Below, one piece after another: positions 6,677 through 7,408 of a DNA stretch of 7,408 nucleotides. The position numbers and the translations under genes are program-made. A model generated the notes under the pieces. The model saw nothing but the letters and a program-made list of their open reading frames with translations. It searched no databases and had not been told where the DNA came from. How positions within the stretch are numbered: the first letter of the stretch is position 1; every line of letters starts with the position of its first letter. The stretch is from Eubacterium sp. (GTDB lineage: Bacteria > Bacillota > Clostridia > Peptostreptococcales > Anaerovoracaceae), in NCBI GenBank assembly GCA_017419895.1, contig JAFOKI010000286.1, positions 1-7,408 on the forward strand, written 5' to 3'.

Positions 6677-6746
6677 CTGAACAAAGCATCCGATTTGCCG
6701 CATGTTGCTTTTTCGCGGCAAATCTGTTGCCAATTGCTTTGTACGG
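6677..6746. other. Long imperfect hairpin (structured DNA/RNA element A)
   Basis: The inner stem is a 10-bp perfect inverted repeat (GATTTGCCGC 6692-6701 with 6715-6724) closing a 13-nt loop. The outer stem is 8 bp perfect (ACAAAGCA 6681-6688 with 6735-6742), extended past one A/A mismatch by three pairs to 6677/6746. The asymmetric internal loop is 3 nt on the left and 10 nt on the right. No T-run follows on either strand, so it is not a plain intrinsic terminator. It does not match any RNA family I can name. Confidence 0.6.
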
Positions 6747-6753
6747 AAAGAAA

Positions 6754-6846
6754 GTGGGGATAATTTCAACGATTGCGGTCACAGACAGAACTGTCTGCCG
6801 GTGACCCGGCCTGAACAGGCCGAATAACCGTTGAAATTATCCCCAC
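6754..6846. other. Three-way-junction-like element with 18-bp perfect closing stem (element B)
   Basis: The arms GTGGGGATAATTTCAACG (6754-6771) and its exact complement (6829-6846) enclose 57 bases that hold two further hairpins. The first pairs GGTCAC-AGACAG (6777-6788) with CTGTCT (6791-6796) and GTGACC (6801-6806) around a GCCG bulge. The second pairs CGGCCT (6807-6812) with AGGCCG (6817-6822). Both hairpins are capped by the same GAAC. ATTTTTC follows on plus and TTTCTTTCC on minus, so it may also stop transcription, for example of hinT. It could be a 3' UTR element, a small RNA, a DNA cruciform or a remnant mobile element; the sequence alone does not decide. Confidence 0.65.
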
Positions 6847-6850
6847 ATTT

Positions 6851-6869
6851 TTCACATACCGTTCACATA
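6851..6869. promoter_or_regulatory. Direct repeat TTCACATA, 11-bp spacing
   Basis: TTCACATA occurs at 6851-6858 and again at 6862-6869, one helical turn apart, directly after element B and about 80 bp before the secreted-protein gene. The spacing suits a regulator binding one DNA face, but two short copies may be chance. A 10-bp palindrome, TTCTTAAGAA, lies further on at 6914-6923. Confidence 0.3.
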
Positions 6870-6893
6870 TTGGGCATGTCCATAGTGTACAAT
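6862..6893 (+). promoter_or_regulatory. Possible promoter of the secreted-protein gene
   Basis: TACAAT (6888-6893) is a five-of-six -10. The best -35, TTCACA (6862-6867, five of six), is 20 bp away, which is long. There is no TGn extension, unlike the other three promoters here, so an activator or a different start may be involved. Confidence 0.3.
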
Positions 6894-6949
6894 CTTAAAA
6901 GTACATTAACCGTTTCTTAAGAATGCGATGTAATTGTTAAAATTTTCTA

Positions 6950-7408
6950 ATGACGAAAGCGAAGAAAACAATTTCATTACTCATTGCGCTTATCATGATT
7001 TTTGCAGTCTGCGCGACTTCAGTCTACGCGGATCAGAAGATCCCGGAAGGCGAAAGCGCTGCTGAAAAGATCCTGAAATACATTTCACCGGACGCGGCAG
7101 TGTCTGTATCTTGTGATGGAAAGCTCAAGACCAGTCACAGTTCCAACGAACTGAAGGTCCGTGACAAGGGCGTAGCGTACAGAATAAAACTCAACAAGGG
7201 TACGAATGACCTGCGCAATTTCTCTGTAACATATCACGATGCTGTGGAGATCGACGGCAGAAAGCTTGATGAGAGACTCACTTTCATCAGCGCTGAATCG
7301 GATGACGAAGCGGTTCTCAGAGTTTCTTCCATAAGACCCGAATACAAGATCAGGGGAGAAGAATGGGTGATTTCAGAAGGTGACGACATTGCTGGACTCG
7401 CAGCAGAA
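6950..7408 (+). CDS. Secreted or surface protein of unknown function, 3' truncated
   Basis: An open frame of 153 codons runs from ATG 6950 off the right edge; the in-frame stop at 6938 bounds it upstream. Residues 1-27 look like a classical signal peptide: basic MTKAKK, hydrophobic ISLLIALIMIFAVCA, and a VYA cleavage site before DQ. C21 is not in a lipobox (FAVC), so a lipoprotein is unlikely. The mature part is charged and hydrophilic with beta-like stretches; FSVTYHDAVEIDGRKLDERLTF loosely recalls repeated extracellular domains of Gram-positive surface proteins, but I do not recognise a family. There is no clear Shine-Dalgarno: the 15 bases before the ATG are AT-rich. Codon use and composition look like the neighbours. 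It probably starts a new transcription unit after the structured block. Coding status is likely; function is unknown. Confidence 0.75.
   Translation, partial: MTKAKKTISLLIALIMIFAVCATSVYADQKIPEGESAAEKILKYISPDAAVSVSCDGKLKTSHSSNELKVRDKGVAYRIKLNKGTNDLRNFSVTYHDAVEIDGRKLDERLTFISAESDDEAVLRVSSIRPEYKIRGEEWVISEGDDIAGLAAE

Noticed and set aside
6681..6742. Element A as an intrinsic terminator for hinT
   Set aside because: The stem is not followed by a T-run on either strand, and it has a large asymmetric internal loop; element B fits a stop site better.
6461..6782. Minus-strand open frames over the hinT end and element A
   Set aside because: They are built from antisense hinT and the 12-bp repeat (Gln-Pro/Gly-rich translation) and have no ribosome binding site or family match.
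6848..6856. TTTTTCACA matches a relaxed DnaA box (TTWTNCACA)
   Set aside because: It is a single site; the neighbouring TTATCCCCAC has two extra C compared with a real box, and there is no dnaA, dnaN or box cluster. This is not an origin.
1..7408. tRNA, rRNA, CRISPR, IS element, attachment site, T-box, SAM or cobalamin riboswitch
   Set aside because: None of their signatures were seen on either strand by eye; a riboswitch for the methionine operon, if present, would lie upstream of base 1.

Overview
The window reads as ordinary chromosome from an anaerobic Clostridia-type Firmicute of moderate G+C (an estimate by eye, not counted). The grounds are: a methionine synthase split into a MetH core and a separate reactivation protein, a CarD-family regulator with the clostridial-looking C-terminal helix, the prmA-mtaB-hinT gene order, strong AGGAGG-type ribosome binding sites, and TGnTATAAT promoters. 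No phage, IS element, CRISPR array, rRNA or tRNA is visible.

Layout. Positions 1-2986 hold a cobalamin methionine-synthase operon on the plus strand: the 3' part of the reactivation-domain gene overlaps metH by 8 bp. A bidirectional hairpin terminator (3014-3044) separates metH from a convergent CarD-like gene (3062-3565, minus; the start is reassigned here to a GTG with a good ribosome binding site). The 269-bp divergent spacer 3566-3834 carries two opposed promoters, a 12-bp perfect palindrome and a probable carD leader hairpin. prmA (3835-4809) and mtaB (4806-6176) overlap by ATGA and form a translation-modification pair. hinT (6265-6606) has its own promoter. The stretch 6607-6949 has no gene but is dense in structure: a 12-bp degenerate tandem repeat running out of the hinT C-terminal codons, a long imperfect hairpin, a 93-bp three-way-junction-like element closed by an 18-bp perfect stem, and 11-bp spaced direct repeats. 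It leads into a secreted protein gene of unknown function that runs off the right edge (6950-7408).

How the genes work together. MetH methylates homocysteine through cobalamin, and the reactivation protein rescues oxidised cobalamin. MetH thereby supplies methionine, and so SAM, for the two SAM-dependent enzymes downstream: PrmA, which methylates ribosomal protein L11, and MtaB, which thiomethylates t6A37 in tRNA. This is a pathway connection only; no shared regulation is visible. prmA-mtaB-hinT looks like a remnant of the Firmicute dnaK-dnaJ-prmA-rsmE-mtaB cluster with rsmE absent and the heat-shock genes not upstream.

I see no clear new multi-gene system. The best candidate for something undescribed is the structured intergenic block 6677-6846, followed by the carD/prmA divergent control region and the unrecognised secreted protein.
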